From Effrenium voratum (taxonomy: Eukaryota > Sar > Dinophyceae > Suessiales > Symbiodiniaceae): a stretch of 64,000 bases of DNA. This document shows positions 23,961 to 36,084 of this stretch, piece after piece; positions within the stretch are counted from its first letter, which is position 1; each line of letters begins with the position of its first letter. The stretch lies in NCBI GenBank assembly GCA_963377175.1, contig CAUJNA010000512.1, positions 86,001-150,000 of the forward strand. The letters run 5' to 3'. The notes beneath the pieces were generated by a model. It did not search any database, was not told the DNA's origin, and saw only the letters and a program-made list of their open reading frames with translations. Made by a program: the position numbers and the translations under genes.

Positions 23961-24059
23961 GGAAGAGCTTCGAGCGCATTCGAGGGGCAGGAAGAGAATC
24001 TGGAAGATCAGGATGGCGATCACCTCGGGCCAGAAGATCATGGCCTTGTCGATCTTCAC
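23961..24059 (-). CDS. Exon with membrane-spanning segment
   Basis: Exactly 33 codons on the minus strand between CCAAG and GTTGGG. It reads VKIDKAMIFWPEVIAILIFQ, then ILFLPLECARSSS: a hydrophobic helix of about 20 residues followed by Arg/Ser. The intron starts with GTTGGGTTCCCTTCAAA, a version of the short motif dispersed through the window. Confidence 0.65.
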
Positions 24060-25325
24060 CTTGGAACGCGGTCGACCCCGCCCCCCCCCCGGTTGATTAC
24101 CAGGGCGCTCTTGGTGTGCTTTTTGGAGGGTACCATCCTGAAACAAGGGGCCAATAATATGGAGTGATGTCCGATGTGGTAGCTTGAGGATCCAGGTGCC
24201 TTTGACACGGTGGTTGAAAAGGAAACCAACCGAAAAAGCAGACACACACACACACACACAACACACACACGCACACTCCCATGTTCGGCACATACCCAAG
24301 TGTCTCGTAGGTGTTCCTCCAAATCCTAATCTAAGTGTTAAGTGAGTGCTCCCCCCAACCCAGAGTTTGTAAGGAAACAAACGACAAATCTGCTCGGGGT
24401 TCCAAATCTTGAAGAACATGTTCTCGGTACTTTGTTTTGAGTTGGCTCAAAAGGGAAACCAACCGTGCTTCTTTCTTTCTTTTTTCGGCCCCATTTTGAA
24501 GTTCTAGTTTGACACATACCCAAATCCAAAGAAAGACCAGAGATGGACACCTGAACAGCTGGGATTTCGTTTGGGTTGGTGGCAGTCTGGGGGTTGATCC
24601 CTTCTCCATTCTTTTCAAGGCTCTGGGTGTTTGGTGGCTGTCTGCAAAGAAGGACACCTGCAGGTCATCGAGAACTTCATTTTTTGGCCGGTTGATGTTG
24701 AAGTGAAATCCTCTTCGAAAAACTGGAAAAAGGCTATGGTCTGTCCCCTCAACAGCAAGATAGCTTGCAAAGAAAGTTGGCAACTGCCCTTAGAAAGTGT
24801 CCCTTAGAAAAGCTTGGGAGTGAGTTTCCATCCAAAAGGATACAGAGCGTGCCTCTAAAAATGGAGGGCACTTTGGGTGCAATGATACAGTTCCTCACCT
24901 TTGGCTTTCTCGCCCCCAAAAGGCCCCAAGGCCGACCAGTTTCCCACCAAGGCGGCCCGTTCAAAAGGGCGTTCAAACTCAGAGCAGACATGCCCAAGAT
25001 GCTCCAGTAACTCTCTGAAAGTGTGCTTGGTAACCCCAACCCTACCGCACTTTGGACACCCATGAAAGTCCTCCAGCGATGTTCACAGGCTGCTTGCGTG
25101 CAGTTCCCAAATCCCAACCCAGTCACCAAGGCAAGCCTGACTAAAAACGAGGAAACCTACTCGACGGGTGAGGCTGCTGACTCTTGAGACCAACTTTATG
25201 CTTGTTTAGATACCCCGTCAACAGGGTGCTGGTCTAACATACTAGGCTCGTTTAGTTGCCAAGTCAACCAGTAAGGCTGGTCTTGCCACCGTTTCCCCAT
25301 ACCACCGGCCCAAGACTTGGGCAAC

Positions 25326-25397
25326 CCAAGGCATCCCAGTCCGTGCGACGAGCGGTCCAGGGGTCCAGGGCCCCCGGCCGTGAACTTGAAGTCCAGC
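25326..25397 (-). CDS. Probable exon
   Basis: A very good acceptor (pyrimidine run then CTCCGCAG) precedes 72 bp reading LDFKFTAGGPGPLDRSSHGL, ending at GTTGCC. The product segment is polar and Gly/Pro-rich, a likely loop. Confidence 0.5.
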
Positions 25398-25986
25398 CTG
25401 CGGAGAAAAAACCACCGCGAGGTCAACAGCTTGGTGGCCGAACCCCCCACACACAGACCTGAAATGGAAGGAAACCCATAGAAAAAGCGGCTCCGAAGAG
25501 ATGCCGCGAAAGAAGGAGGGTGGAGGAACAAGCGAAGATGCCTTGATTCTCCCTCGCGAAAGGTTACAAAACGGTGCCTTCAAAAAGCAGGAGCTCGCCC
25601 TTCAAATAAACTCTACTAGGCATTGACTGTGGCCTTGGCTCCCGCCCAAATGCACCATAGACTACTGGAAGTGTTGGAGGGCCGTTGCAAAAAACGGCCC
25701 ACAACTTGGAACCCAGTACCCTCAACTGTCCCTTAAGTGGGTCTTAAAAGGGTCGGGAGAAAAGGCATCCCTATGACAAACCTCACCCCAAACAGAAACT
25801 CAATCAACGCTGGCAACCAAACGTGTCTCACCCGAGGCGTGGGGAGCCGAATGTCTCTGAGGCAGGGCTAGCCGATTCGGCCCCCCGTTGTCTCACGTTA
25901 ATCTTGACCCCGGATCGAAGCAGAACGCATCCTGGGTGGTCCTCTACTGAATCCCAACACTTTTCGTGGGGACCGCCCCGTTGAAC

Positions 25987-26099
25987 CTAGCGCATGGGCC
26001 CCCGGCATCATCACTTGGTGGGTCACCACCGCCGGCTGCTTCACTGTTTCCTGCCGATGCTCGCTTCAGACATTTCCGGTAGTCGCTGCCAGCACGGAG
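25987..26099 (-). CDS. Exon of putative membrane-protein gene
   Basis: The minus strand after TTGGTCCAG reads LRAGSDYRKCLKRASAGNSE, followed by a Gly/Asp/Pro-rich linker, ending at GTTCAA. The basic then acidic composition suggests a cytoplasmic loop. 113 bp. Confidence 0.55.
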
Positions 26100-27047
26100 C
26101 TGGACCAAAGGACTTTGGAAGACCCTCTGTGAAGGGCGTGTGCTAGTCAAAAAGGATTGGTTCATGCAGGCCACGTAGGTGTCCTTTTGGTAAAATGGAT
26201 GGGTTTGTTCCTGGCAAATGGAATAAAACCAATCTAAACCAGTGGAACCCATGTCCTTCTAACCCCAATGGCATGCTTCCTGCCGGGGTGGAAACTCCAG
26301 AAATGGGCCAGTCATATTCTTTGATGGACGTGGAGTGGCCCCGGAGTGTGCCGTTTTTCGGGCAAAACACATGTCAAAACTGCAACTCTTTCAATTATGA
26401 CACCGAACAACTATCTTCACTTGTGGCCAAAACGAAGACCTCGGCTATTTCAGGACACATCCAAGAAACAGCCGAAGCACCAACTGTTTCGCACGTGGAA
26501 ACCGCTGAAGATATGGATGAGCCCTCGTTCATGGCACTCCAAAGAGTCCGAGTCGGTCCTGGGTGGGACCCCATCAGGGATCAATCCACGAGGTGAGGCT
26601 CCGACATACCAAAGCCAACCAAAACGTGGAAAATAGGGGTGCCCCCTCCTTTGTTGGAAGGTGCTTTTCTGGTTGGCTGCTTTTAAAAGGAACACACAAC
26701 TTGGAGAGTCCCACCCACCCCCCCCGGTTTCAAACAAACAAAAATCCTGGCGTTTCCCCGAGAGCCGCAAACACAAAGTCTGGGTTCTGGTAGGGTACTG
26801 AACGCCTTTCAAGCCAAGCCAAACCCGGAAACCCCGCTGATATCCTACACCGAAAGCCACGTGCAGGTTTCGAATAAGATCTGAAAATGGTGCGTTGCAG
26901 AAAATTGAGGAAGTGCAGGTGGGAAATGAAACTTTCAAGACAGGCATCCGCTATGTTGGTAAACCCCCAACCCAAACCAAAACCTACCCCCCCTCAAAAA
27001 GAAGAAGAACAAAAAGCTCCACACCCTCCTAAAGACCAAACAAAAAC

Positions 27048-27125
27048 CAGCCCCCGCTCAAAAAGCCACTCCTTCCACGGGATCGCCGGGCCGAAGGCGA
27101 AGGAGACCATCTGCATGGCGCCCAC
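27048..27125 (-). CDS. Exon of putative membrane-protein gene
   Basis: The minus strand after GCTGAG reads VGAMQMVSFAFGPAIPWKEW and ends at GTTTTT (26 codons). The frame is also open upstream (to about 27,190, up to the edge of an inverted-repeat element), so the 5' boundary could be farther. Hydrophobic with a terminal WKEW. Confidence 0.5.
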
Positions 27126-27192
27126 CTCAGCTCCACGCTCTTCCGGTTTTGATCGATCCGGTGAGATTGATCCGCGGCTCCCGACGACGGTG

Positions 27193-27302
27193 TGTGTCCT
27201 TTTTGGAAAAATAGACGGCCCTGGTAGTTCATTGAACCACCAGATACACCAGGGCCCTCTATCTTTAGACCAAATCAACCAAAAAAGGACACCTATGCCT
27301 CT
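27193..27302. mobile_element. Inverted-repeat element, family C copy 1
   Basis: Long inverted repeat: GTGTCCTTTTTGG and AAATAGACGGCCCTGGT pair with ACCAGGGCCCTCTATCTTT and CCAAAAAAGGACACC. Related copies lie at about 26,178-26,260 and 40,185-40,275. MITE-like. Confidence 0.75.
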
Positions 27303-27607
27303 TGGGATCAGCTCTTGGGCTTTGGAGCCACCGGATCCCGGGAGTTTAGCACCCAAAATCCCCCAGGGAAACTGTTGGGGGTAACCCCTTAAAAAAATGA
27401 AAGTCCCTGAGAACCGGCAAAATAAAACCCAATCCCAATCGGGTGCCACAGAAGTGAGATGCGCAAAAGTGATATAGGGGAAAAGGGGTGAATTCCAGCT
27501 TGGCATACTCGTAACACCGTTGAAGGGGATTTCCAGTTCTGTGTGGAAGGTTCCCAGAAAGGGTCCCTTGTGCTCTGACCTGACATGCGATGCCCAAACG
27601 GACAAAC

Positions 27608-27693
27608 CAGCGGCCAGCCCCCAGCACCTCCCCCAAACCGGCCGAGGCACGATGAGGAGCAAAGGCGGCAGAAACACCTCGGCCCACGGGAGC
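27608..27693 (-). CDS. Exon with hydrophobic segment
   Basis: After a GTTCAG acceptor the minus strand reads LPWAEVFLPPLLLIVPRPVW and a Gly/Trp-rich end, with donor GTTTGT. The Leu/Ile/Val/Pro run suggests a membrane helix. A competing frame (AFAPHRASAGLGE) is open too; the chosen frame follows the splice phase. Confidence 0.5.
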
Positions 27694-28117
27694 CTGAACC
27701 TTGGCCTCCAAAGGACTTCCCTCCCTTCCAAAAGAAAAGCAGTCCTCCAATGTTGCAATCCCATCCCCACGACTACTGTCCACTTGCACCCAAATGTGCA
27801 CTTGCTATCGGGGGTTGAACAAAGAGGCTGTGTGCACTTCCATGTTTGAAGGGGGGGAAAACCCGAAAAGAGAATCAGGCGCTTGTTGCCACCCGAAGGT
27901 GGAAGAGTCAAGAAAACAACCTCCAAAACATAGCCTCCCATTGAAATAAGGTCACAAACAAGGGGTCTTTGTGGGACGGGAGGAGTCGTTGGGTGCTTCG
28001 GAAATGTAGGCACCCATTACAGTGATTGCAGGCCTCAAAAAATGTAAGATGTATCCTAAGTCCACCCCAGGTTGGATTCTCCAACTCCACCCCCATCGCG
28101 GGATTCCCCAAATCCAC

Positions 28118-28205
28118 CGAGCTTGGCAACGCCTCGCCCCGCCTCCTGCGGGAGCAACGAGCGCATCTCGGCATAGATCTGCCCCTTGTCGTGGCCCGAC
28201 AAGTC
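28118..28205 (-). CDS. Exon, polar segment
   Basis: After TTGGCCTAG the minus strand reads DLSGHDKGQIYAEMRSLLPQ, then EAGRGVAKL before GTGGAT. Clear coding bias. The SGHD start is reminiscent of a WD40 blade beginning but the rest is not diagnostic. It lies between the WD40-like exons and the hydrophobic ones. Confidence 0.6.
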
Positions 28206-29082
28206 CTAGGCCAACGTCGACAGACTACTTCCATTTGCTTAAGCCCCCTGAAAAAATGAAGAAAAAAACCTGTAGTGATAGATTCCCTTTAAAAAGAAGA
28301 GGGGAAAACAAACTTAAGCAAGTAGAAGACTACAAGCGGCTAAATGAAAGTCGGATGGGGCAGTGGGGAAATTACCTTGAACAGCCATGATCATGGTAGC
28401 ACATGGTTAGTATTTCGCCGCTTGTGGTACTAGAGCCATGGAACGGGAAAATGGCCCTTTGCTAGACAAGGAAGAATATGTGGACAGACCCCTGTCTGAA
28501 CCCAAAACTGGTCAACCAAAACCGGCGATTCGGCCAAAGCAAAAAAGGACAATCCGTTTCAACCCAAACAGAAGAAGAAGAACAAAAAAAAAGGAGAAAG
28601 ACAACTTCCTTGTTCAAAAACACCTTTGGTGGATGTGTAAATTGATAGTTGACATGAATGACAAGTTAAGAATCAATTCCCTGCAGCTCTTCCCACTCTC
28701 CACTCTCCACTCTCCGCCTGCGGAATTGAAGAGGCTCCCAGCCTTCCGCACCCCCCCAACACCAAAAACCCAAGGGAAGATGTGGAAAACCAGTTTCTCG
28801 CCACTGAGTAAATGTTACAAACCCCCATGTTTGCCCGGCAGCGGCTTCGGATATCCGGTCTTTTGACTCGGTAGTCGGCTCATCTTGGCGAGCGGTGGGA
28901 GTCGGAGGTCTCATGACCCAATGTCAGATTGTGGAAGCGTGGGACGCCAGGATTTGGGCAACTGAAAACATGTCTATGAACCATTTTCCCAACATCCTCT
29001 TTTGCTTTCTCTTGGGAACCCACCTGCCAAAAAACAAAACAAAACACTGCCCTCCACCGACACGGCCAACTCCGCCCACAAC

Positions 29083-29221
29083 CAAGAGCCGTGCGCCGCG
29101 CTTCGCGCCTCCGATCCCTCCGATCCAAGGCGCCCAGGCGTAGACGGCGCCCTCGTCGCAGCCCACCACCAGCGCGGGGCCCTCGGAGTCCTCCACCACC
29201 GTGGTGTCGATGACTTTGGAG
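29083..29221 (-). CDS. WD40-like exon
   Basis: The minus strand after CCCACAG reads SKVIDTTVVEDSEG, then PALVVGCDEGAVYAW, then a Gly-rich loop, ending at GTTGTG. The pattern hydrophobics-GCDEG-V-x-x-W is the third and fourth strand of a WD40 repeat, a beta-propeller that scaffolds protein complexes. Strong G/C third positions. 139 bp. Confidence 0.65.
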
Positions 29222-29614
29222 CTGTGGGTCCTCTCAAGCGGCCGCGAAGGCGCAAACAGCGCGCGAAGGCCGGCCGCGGGCCGGGCAAAGGGCGGCCTTT
29301 GTTTGGGGTTTCCGAAGGAGGTCGGGGGAGAGAAGTGAAGGGAAACCCACCTGAAAGGGCAAAAAGAAACCAAAAATGCTCAATCACGGCGATGAGCTCG
29401 TCGCTGACAGTGCGCGGTTTATGTATATATATATATATATATGGAGAGAGAGAGAGAGAGGTGTATATAGTATATAAAGGAAAACCAATCAGGGAAATGC
29501 TTTGTTGATGGAGTCCAACGTGGATTCGACGACGCAACAGACAAAAACAAACCAGAATACCCGCCAACAAAACACAAAACAACCCAAAACACAAAGCAAA
29601 ATGCAAAAGCCAGC

Positions 29615-29893
29615 ACCAAAACACCCCAAACACCCCAAACACCCCAAACACCCCAAACACCCCAAACACCCCAAGCACCCCAAACACCCCAACACCCCAA
29701 ACACCCCAAACACCCCAAACACCCCAAACACCCCAAACACCCCAAACACCCCAAACACCCCAAACACCCCAAACACCCCAAACACCCCAAACACCCCAAA
29801 CACCCCAAACACCCCAAACACCCCAAACACCCCAAACACCCCAAACACCCCAAACACCCCAAACACCCCAAACACCCCAAACACCCCAAACCC
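29615..29893. repeat. 9-bp minisatellite CACCCCAAA, about 30 copies
   Basis: Nearly perfect tandem copies on the plus strand; open frames in all phases (for example Gly-Val-Phe repeats on the minus strand) are artefacts. A TA run and a GA run lie just below it at 29,420-29,460. Confidence 0.95.
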
Positions 29894-30390
29894 AAACACC
29901 CCCATCCAGCCCTCCCCCTTTCGCCCAGCGGCATCACCAGGTCCACCTGAGCTGAAACACACTCGCTGTCTCGGCGGGCAAGGGTCCCAGCGAGTACATA
30001 CCCGTAAGCAGACCCCCATTAAAACAATGATTGGGGTAATAATAACCAACGTTGCTTCCTGTTCAGAATTATCATCTAAATTGCGTCCTTGCCGTTCTTT
30101 AATGGGAATCGGTTGAACCTTAGTGAGACCATAGCCCTTGGGCGAACCAAGAGGATGTTGATAGTGTCAAATCACGTGAGCGGACCAAACTCTTTCAACG
30201 CGAACCTGGGAAACGTGAGTCGTCTCCTTGGGAAACATGAGGTTCCGATGCCCTCCCCAAGATTCCCTGCAACCCCCCGCAACTTCCATCCCTTGCTCTA
30301 GTGATTCTCTGCGTTGACAAAAATCCGCAAGGTCATATGGACTTGCCTATCTCAGAACATCCGCCCTCCTTGGCAGGTCGGTAAAGACAC

Positions 30391-30463
30391 TCTGGCGTAC
30401 GGCCCCTTGGATGTGCAACCGGATCCAAATCGCTTCCACCGTTTGTGCAGAGAGCAAAGATAT
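30391..30463 (-). CDS. Probable exon
   Basis: After ATCTCAG the minus strand is open and reads IFALCTNGGSDLDPVAHPRG and on. Donor taken as GTGTCT, giving 73 bp. A hydrophobic start then a GGSD turn would suit a WD40-type blade, but this is inference. Confidence 0.42.
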
Positions 30464-30711
30464 CTGAGATGACGTTGACATCCTGACTCCCAAACCTTTT
30501 TCAAACCGAGGATGCCTTGCGCCTGCTCGGCCCGAGAAAACGGGATTCCAGCAATTGCACAAACAGGCGAACCATCCGAAACAAACCCATTCCTGGATCA
30601 CTGCGAATAGTTCATTTCATTTAACTATAAGGGGAGGTTCCTCACAAAGGCTACCTCCTTTGGTTTCCCTTCAGACCCATCCACGCGCGTTGACCCACCC
30701 AAAAAAAACAC

Positions 30712-30801
30712 CTCCGCCGGACCAGGCGCAGTCTCGCGGCCCGGCATGATCAGCAGATTGGCCGGGTCCTCCGGCAAGAAGAGCATCATGTTGGGCGGCG
30801 C
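30712..30801 (-). CDS. Exon of WD40-type gene
   Basis: Exactly 30 codons on the minus strand between AAGTCTCAG and GTGTTT. It reads APPNMMLFLPEDPANLLIMP and ends GRETAPGPAE. Good coding bias and both splice sites. Not assigned to a domain on its own. Confidence 0.6.
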
Positions 30802-32054
30802 CTGAGACTTGTGCTTTCTCGTTCCGTCGCGACGATTGGACCCACGGGGAGCTGAGCGGTCAGAAAAATGCTTCCTCCCAGACCGACTGGAGATAAGTCG
30901 AAGCCTCCTCCCAGACCAAATGGATACAGTACATGTCAATTTCTTTGAGGCTCGGAACCCCTTTTTGCTTGTACTTGAAACCTGGAAAACTTTCATGGCT
31001 CTTTTCGGCCATGGGAATCTGGAAGACGAGTTCCTCTAAAATCCGCAAACCGAAAATTCTCGGAATCCAAGGAAGGCGCCTGGACCTGAGGTGGATTTCC
31101 CATTCTGCCGCTGGGGAATTGCTCTAGTTTGGTGAGCTCGCTTGGCTCCCGACCAAAACGCCAAGGATACCTGCCCGGATAAATTCAAGGGTGGATTCCG
31201 AGGCATTAAAAAAAAAAGTTCGCTGCTGTGGTGCTGGGGTGCTCCCACGACGTGTACCTACAAGAAAGGTATGTGTCCTTTTGGGAAAGTTAATTTGGGT
31301 GTGCCTTCTTTTTTAGGGGACCGGCAAATGGTGGGTTTCCCTCTAAAGCCATTAAACAAGGGCACCCTCTGCAAAAAACCGCGCACTCGCATTCGCCCGA
31401 TCCCATGGAAACCGACACCTCGGAGAGAGGTGCACTGACATTTGGAGGATGCCAGGCGAAGGTTTGCACAAAATGGCTGGCTGGAGGTGTGCGAAACCAA
31501 AGGATTGAAATGAGTTCTCTAAATGGTTGAACCCACTGGTTGAGGCTTAAAGGGAAACCCAACAAACCATCTTACAAAAACACGACTTCGAGAACTTTGG
31601 TACTGAAAAGAAAACAAGGAAAACCATTCATGGGGGGCAAGTCTGAAAGAAGACGAGCCACCCATGTCAATTTTCATGGGGTGAAAGTGGATGGCACAAT
31701 TGCATGTGTGGTCAGAGGGGATCACTGAACCATGGAGGCAAAAAGTGATCCAATTGTCACCCAACTGTACCCTTGCGAATCAGTCAGTTTGGTCGCTTTC
31801 ACAGGGGGGCGACGCAAGATTGCTCCTTCAAAAGATACATTCTACTTGTGGTGTCCAAGGGAAAGCAAAAGGCAACCAAGCATTTTGATTGAGGGCTCCC
31901 CTGAATTGAGACAAACCAAAACGGAGGGACACTGCTCACCTGTTTTGGGTTGCTCCATTTTGGAGACCATCTTGGCACCCCTCCATTTTTGTTCGGAGAC
32001 CAACAGGCAATGCTCCCCCGTTGGAGGTTCGGAGTAACCCAAAAGAAAGCAAAC

Positions 32055-32125
32055 CGCAAGCCTCCCCGCTGTCCGCCCCCAATCGCATGCCGCGGCACGG
32101 CTTCGAGGTTCCACATGGCAATGTC
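32055..32125 (-). CDS. WD40-like exon
   Basis: After CGTGACAG the minus strand reads DIAMWNLEAVPRHAIGGGQR and ends at GTTTGC. DIAMWNLE fits the last strand of a WD40 repeat (x-[IV]-x-[LM]-W-[DN]-[LI]). 71 bp. Confidence 0.6.
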
Positions 32126-32724
32126 CTGTCACGGCGCCGCTCGCCCAAAGATATTTAAGTCTGCAAAAACAGGGCTCGTCTCAGAATGGGAAACACGACC
32201 CCCCCATGTAGAGACATCTGCGTTATATGTGTATATATATATATATACACGTATGGGCAATGTCCATTCGGGCTTGCCCTCTAAAGCAACCCAAGAAGTG
32301 AAGAAACAAAATGATGTGTGGTTTATTCACGCAATGAGACGACTGTCAAGAAACAAAGAAAACCAAAACGGCAAAAACAAACCCTTGGCCAAAAAAAGGA
32401 CGCCAAGGGTTCCGACTATATCTCCAAAATCTGTAAACATCACCGCAAGACTGCCAACTTGCGAGCGAACCAAAAAAAAGACGCAACGAAACAAGCATGT
32501 GGCCGAGCCGACAGGACTTGCACCCATTCTCCCTAACCAACCTCGGACCTGGAGCGACCAACGCTTCCACGTTTTGGTCCAAGCATTTCTCTTCGGCACA
32601 TGGGAAGCCACTCGGAAACGATCCGTTCGAAGGAATCCCCAAAAAGGAGGAGCCCAGAATCCCGCCCGAAAAGGGCGCTTCAGGCTTCAGCCGCGCGTTT
32701 TTTCCGAGCTTCCCTCCGCCCCCG

Positions 32725-32815
<91 letters not shown>
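32725..32815. repeat. 91-bp poly(A) run abutting an exon
   Basis: An uninterrupted run of A on the plus strand (T on the gene strand). It starts in the intron right at the inferred donor of the exon at 32,817, so the intron reads GTTTTTT and onward. Confidence 0.95.
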
Positions 32816-32816
<1 letters not shown>

Positions 32817-32915
32817 GGAAGGCGCTTGCGCCCTTGGGCCGGTGCGCGAAAAAAAGATATTGCCGCCGGGCGGCGAAATCCTGGCGCCGGTCGGTGACAA
32901 AGGCCGTGGCGTGGC
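32817..32915 (-). CDS. WD40-like exon next to poly(T)
   Basis: After AGCCCCAG the minus strand reads HATAFVTDRRQDFAARRQYL, then FFAHRPKGASAF, to the donor in the T run. H-A-T-A-F-V followed by a YLFFA strand resembles a WD40 blade start. A second frame (ATPRPLSPTGARISPPGG) is also open; I prefer the WD40-like one. 99 bp. Confidence 0.45.
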
Positions 32916-33822
32916 CTGGGGCTCAAGAGACCTCTGAGAGAGATCCGGGACCCGCACGGCGGTCGCCTTGGCCCCTTTTTGGAAACGAAGCAAATGGCTT
33001 TTTGTTTGAGGGTACCCAAAAATGACTCCCTTTTTGGAGGGTACCCTTCCAAGGGAAACCAAACGGAAACCATTGTGTGGTGTCCCCGAAGTTTGAAGAC
33101 CCAGTCATTTTGCCGCCCCGCAAAAAAAATAGGGTCCGGGGATAGATTCCCTTGAAGCCCCCAGGGAGAAAACTATATTCTGGCTCAAATGGCACCCATG
33201 TGCCTGGGAGCCAAAAGCTTTGGATGTTTAAACAAAGCGGCTCAACGGGTCTAAGCGCCCGGGGCGCCGGTGTGCCTTTCTGCACATCTGGAGGGAATTT
33301 GTCCGACCCATCTCTACTGTCAAGGGCGTTCCAACTGGGCTATGCTCCTAAAACCCCATGAGTTTGCTGCTAGACAGCCAACCCAGTTCTTTTTTGGGCG
33401 TAGCACCCAACTTCCAAGTGCCCCCATTCCAAACACAAAGAGAAACCCAACCAAACCCCTGACCACGAACCAGGCTGTCAGCTGCTCCCCAAAGGGCTCG
33501 CTTCCGGACTTCCGGAGGCTGGGCGTTTTTTCGGGCGCAACTCAGGCGATCCCGTCCAAATGCTTGGTGCGATGACTGGAAGGAGTCTATTTGTTGTTGC
33601 TTTTACTGAGCCAAAGTCGCCGGGCAGGGAGTACGCCCTTCAGAAAGCCGCGAAACGCGGCAAAAACGCCAGGCCGTTCACTCAATGTAGGGTGTGATGT
33701 CCACCCCAATGACAAGACAGGAGGCGTGCACCATAGGAAACCAAAAGCGGGGATTTGCCGTTGATCCCACGGTTGCTATGCTCAAAGAGACGTTTTCCAG
33801 AAAGCTTTCGGGTCGAGCCGAC

Positions 33823-33881
33823 GGAAAGGGCCAAATAGGAGTCGCTTCTTTCCGACGGCTCCAGGCGCGGGTCAAAGACGG
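33823..33881 (-). CDS. Possible exon
   Basis: After GCAGCCCCAG the minus strand reads VFDPRLEPSERSDSYLALS and the frame stays open beyond the inferred GTCGGC donor. Other frames in this 300-bp patch are open too, so the phase is uncertain. Confidence 0.38.
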
Positions 33882-34571
33882 CTGGGGCTGCCCGGGCTTC
33901 ACACCCGTCCAAAAACCGATTCCCCGGCCCAGACAGGTCCGAGGTCGCCAATTCAGCAGGTACAACATGTCTCCCAAAAAAAGAACCCGACCGCACGAAG
34001 GCCGGAATCAAGCCCCCGAGCTGGAGGCATGAAACTAAGCTGGGGCATCTGCATGCACACAGAGTAGACACCCGGCTATATGTCCAAAAGGAAATAAACT
34101 CCGCCCGCAACAGGTACTCAGATGTCGGGCGATTACTTTTTTCGGACATGTGTTTGGCCACTCGACAAGGGGTTCAATTCTGCTCAAAGCATGCCACAGG
34201 CCTGGATCCCCACTTGGGAGCCCGGTTTGACACCCTCTGGGCGATGGCCCGAAATCGGATTCACACGTTTGAAGGAGAATTCCGAGCTGCACGGTGCAAC
34301 GATCAAATCCTATACCCTAACCGATCCAAGGGTCAAATCCCTGAAACACCAATCCACACGAGCAGTTCAGGATTGCATACCCCAATCAATGGCCATCCCG
34401 GAATAAACAAACTGAACGTCGGGGATGCCCTCTCAGTTGTGAAAGTGACAGGCTCTGTCCCTAAGGATTTCATAACTATTACATATACACACGCACACAC
34501 CAATGACTGTTGAACTTGCCCCATTGCTTTGCCCCTAAAGTCTAACCCCCAAACACTGTCAACGTAATGAC

Positions 34572-34647
34572 CTGGCAGGGAACCAGCTGGGCAGCCGTGA
34601 CAACACATGGCGTGCCTTGCTTGTCCACGTCCATCATGACGCCGGGC
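34572..34647 (-). CDS. Exon of WD40-type gene
   Basis: After CAGCGCAG the minus strand reads PGVMMDVDKQGTPCVVTAAQ, then LVPCQ, ending at CAG/GTCATT. Clear codon bias. TPCVVTAAQ resembles the inner strand of a propeller blade; assignment is tentative. Confidence 0.6.
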
Positions 34648-35551
34648 CTGCGCTGGTTGCAATTTCTTTCACCCCATCCCATTCAAAGAATTTCAGCCCT
34701 TCGCGGCGCGGGTATGGCATGAGAACCCCACCTTTTGGTGTAGTCTTCCCCTTTACTTCACCCCACCAAGAAAAATTGCGCCATCTACTTTGACCTTGAC
34801 TCTTGGGAGTTTAGTTCCTTGTGTTTCGCTGATTCAGAGGGGGCCTTCCCCCGAGCGCCAAAAAGAAGACTCTTTGACAGGTTCACTCCCGAAAGAACTG
34901 GATATTGCCCTGCCACTACCAGAAGGCGCCTGGGGGAAGGTACACAAATGCATTTTTCTCAAGCGACCTGTCAAGGAAAGGAATAGATAAAGCAAGCCAT
35001 GGCAAATTATTGTGTTTTGCTGCCCTTTGCACTCTTGTTCCCCCTTTGCAGGAATTGCATGCTGTTATGAAACATCAATCCTGGGAATGTTTGTGGACCC
35101 TTACAGCATAGGTTTCGGGTTCCTTTCCGTTTTCCCTTGAAGCCCTCCGAAGAAAGTGTTGGAGCGCCCAAAAAGAGCGCCTCTGAACGATACGGGTGCA
35201 AATCTAAGCGCTGCCCCCCCGAAGAAAAAAACACACACATAACACAAAAACAAAGGTGGACGCCCTAGCTTTTGTGGTTGGATTTTGGTGTGTCCCCGAA
35301 AGTCCACCATCGGCCCCAAACAGGAAATGTCGACCTCAGATCAATCAACCCTCTGGATTAATGGGGTTCCCCTAAAATTGATCTGGATCCGCTCTTAGAT
35401 GGGACGCCCAATCAAAAACAACTGGATAAACAATCAGCTGAGTCTGTGTACGCCGCATTGTTCAGAGGGTACCCTCTTTGAAGTGGCTTAGGAAAAACCA
35501 AAGGAAACCAAAGGGCCCCTCCACTCCAAGTGAACACCCACCAAAAAAAAC

Positions 35552-35589
35552 ATGCCGAGGGGCTGATGGTAGATGGCCACCGGTCGCAC
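35552..35589 (-). CDS. Possible micro-exon
   Basis: The minus strand after GACCCAAG reads VRPVAIYHQPLG and meets GTTTTT. Short and supported only by frame and splice signals. Confidence 0.35.
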
Positions 35590-35897
35590 CTTGGGTCACT
35601 CTGGTTGGAGAGGTAACACGAAAAAACGGAAAACGTAGCCCGCTAGGCAAGCACCCTCCATTCAACAGGAGGCCGGGGAAAAAAGAGGTTTAAGGCCTTA
35701 GCCATGATTCATGGTTGGCTGAGGTCTCTTCATTCGGCCGTGGTAAGAGGGTAAGTACATACCACGGCTTATACCTAGTTATTAACCTGCTTGATAGGAG
35801 TATCCCTTGTCGGAAGAGGACAAATCCGCATTCACAGTTGGTTCCTTTCAGCAGGTCCCCTAGATTTTGTGAGGAAAGAATTGCTATCCAAAAAAAA

Positions 35898-35945
35898 GCA
35901 GCAGACTGCAGCAGCAGCAGCAGACTGCAGCAGCAGCAGCAGACT

Positions 35946-35977
<32 letters not shown>
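35898..35977. repeat. CAG trinucleotide arrays
   Basis: Three adjacent GCA/CAG arrays separated by GACTG words, the longest about 10 triplets. Poly-Gln or poly-Ala frames on either strand are not supported as coding. Confidence 0.9.
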
Positions 35978-35979
<2 letters not shown>

Positions 35980-36084
35980 AGCCGGCGAATCCGGCGAGCA
36001 GAAGTTTCAACAGCGTCAACCTACAGATGTTGGTGGTTTTTTGGACCAAGTTGTCCAACCGTGTACGACCGAGCTGGCAGCAAC

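Noticed and set aside
29371..29403. 33-bp minus-strand island reading DELIAVIEHF
   Set aside because: Too short and next to TA/GA runs to be separated from chance, though it could be a micro-exon before the 29.2-kb WD40-like exon.
29419..30116. Gly-Val-Phe, Cys-Leu-Gly and Pro-Asn-Thr repeat frames
   Set aside because: Artefacts of the 9-bp CACCCCAAA minisatellite, open in several phases on both strands.
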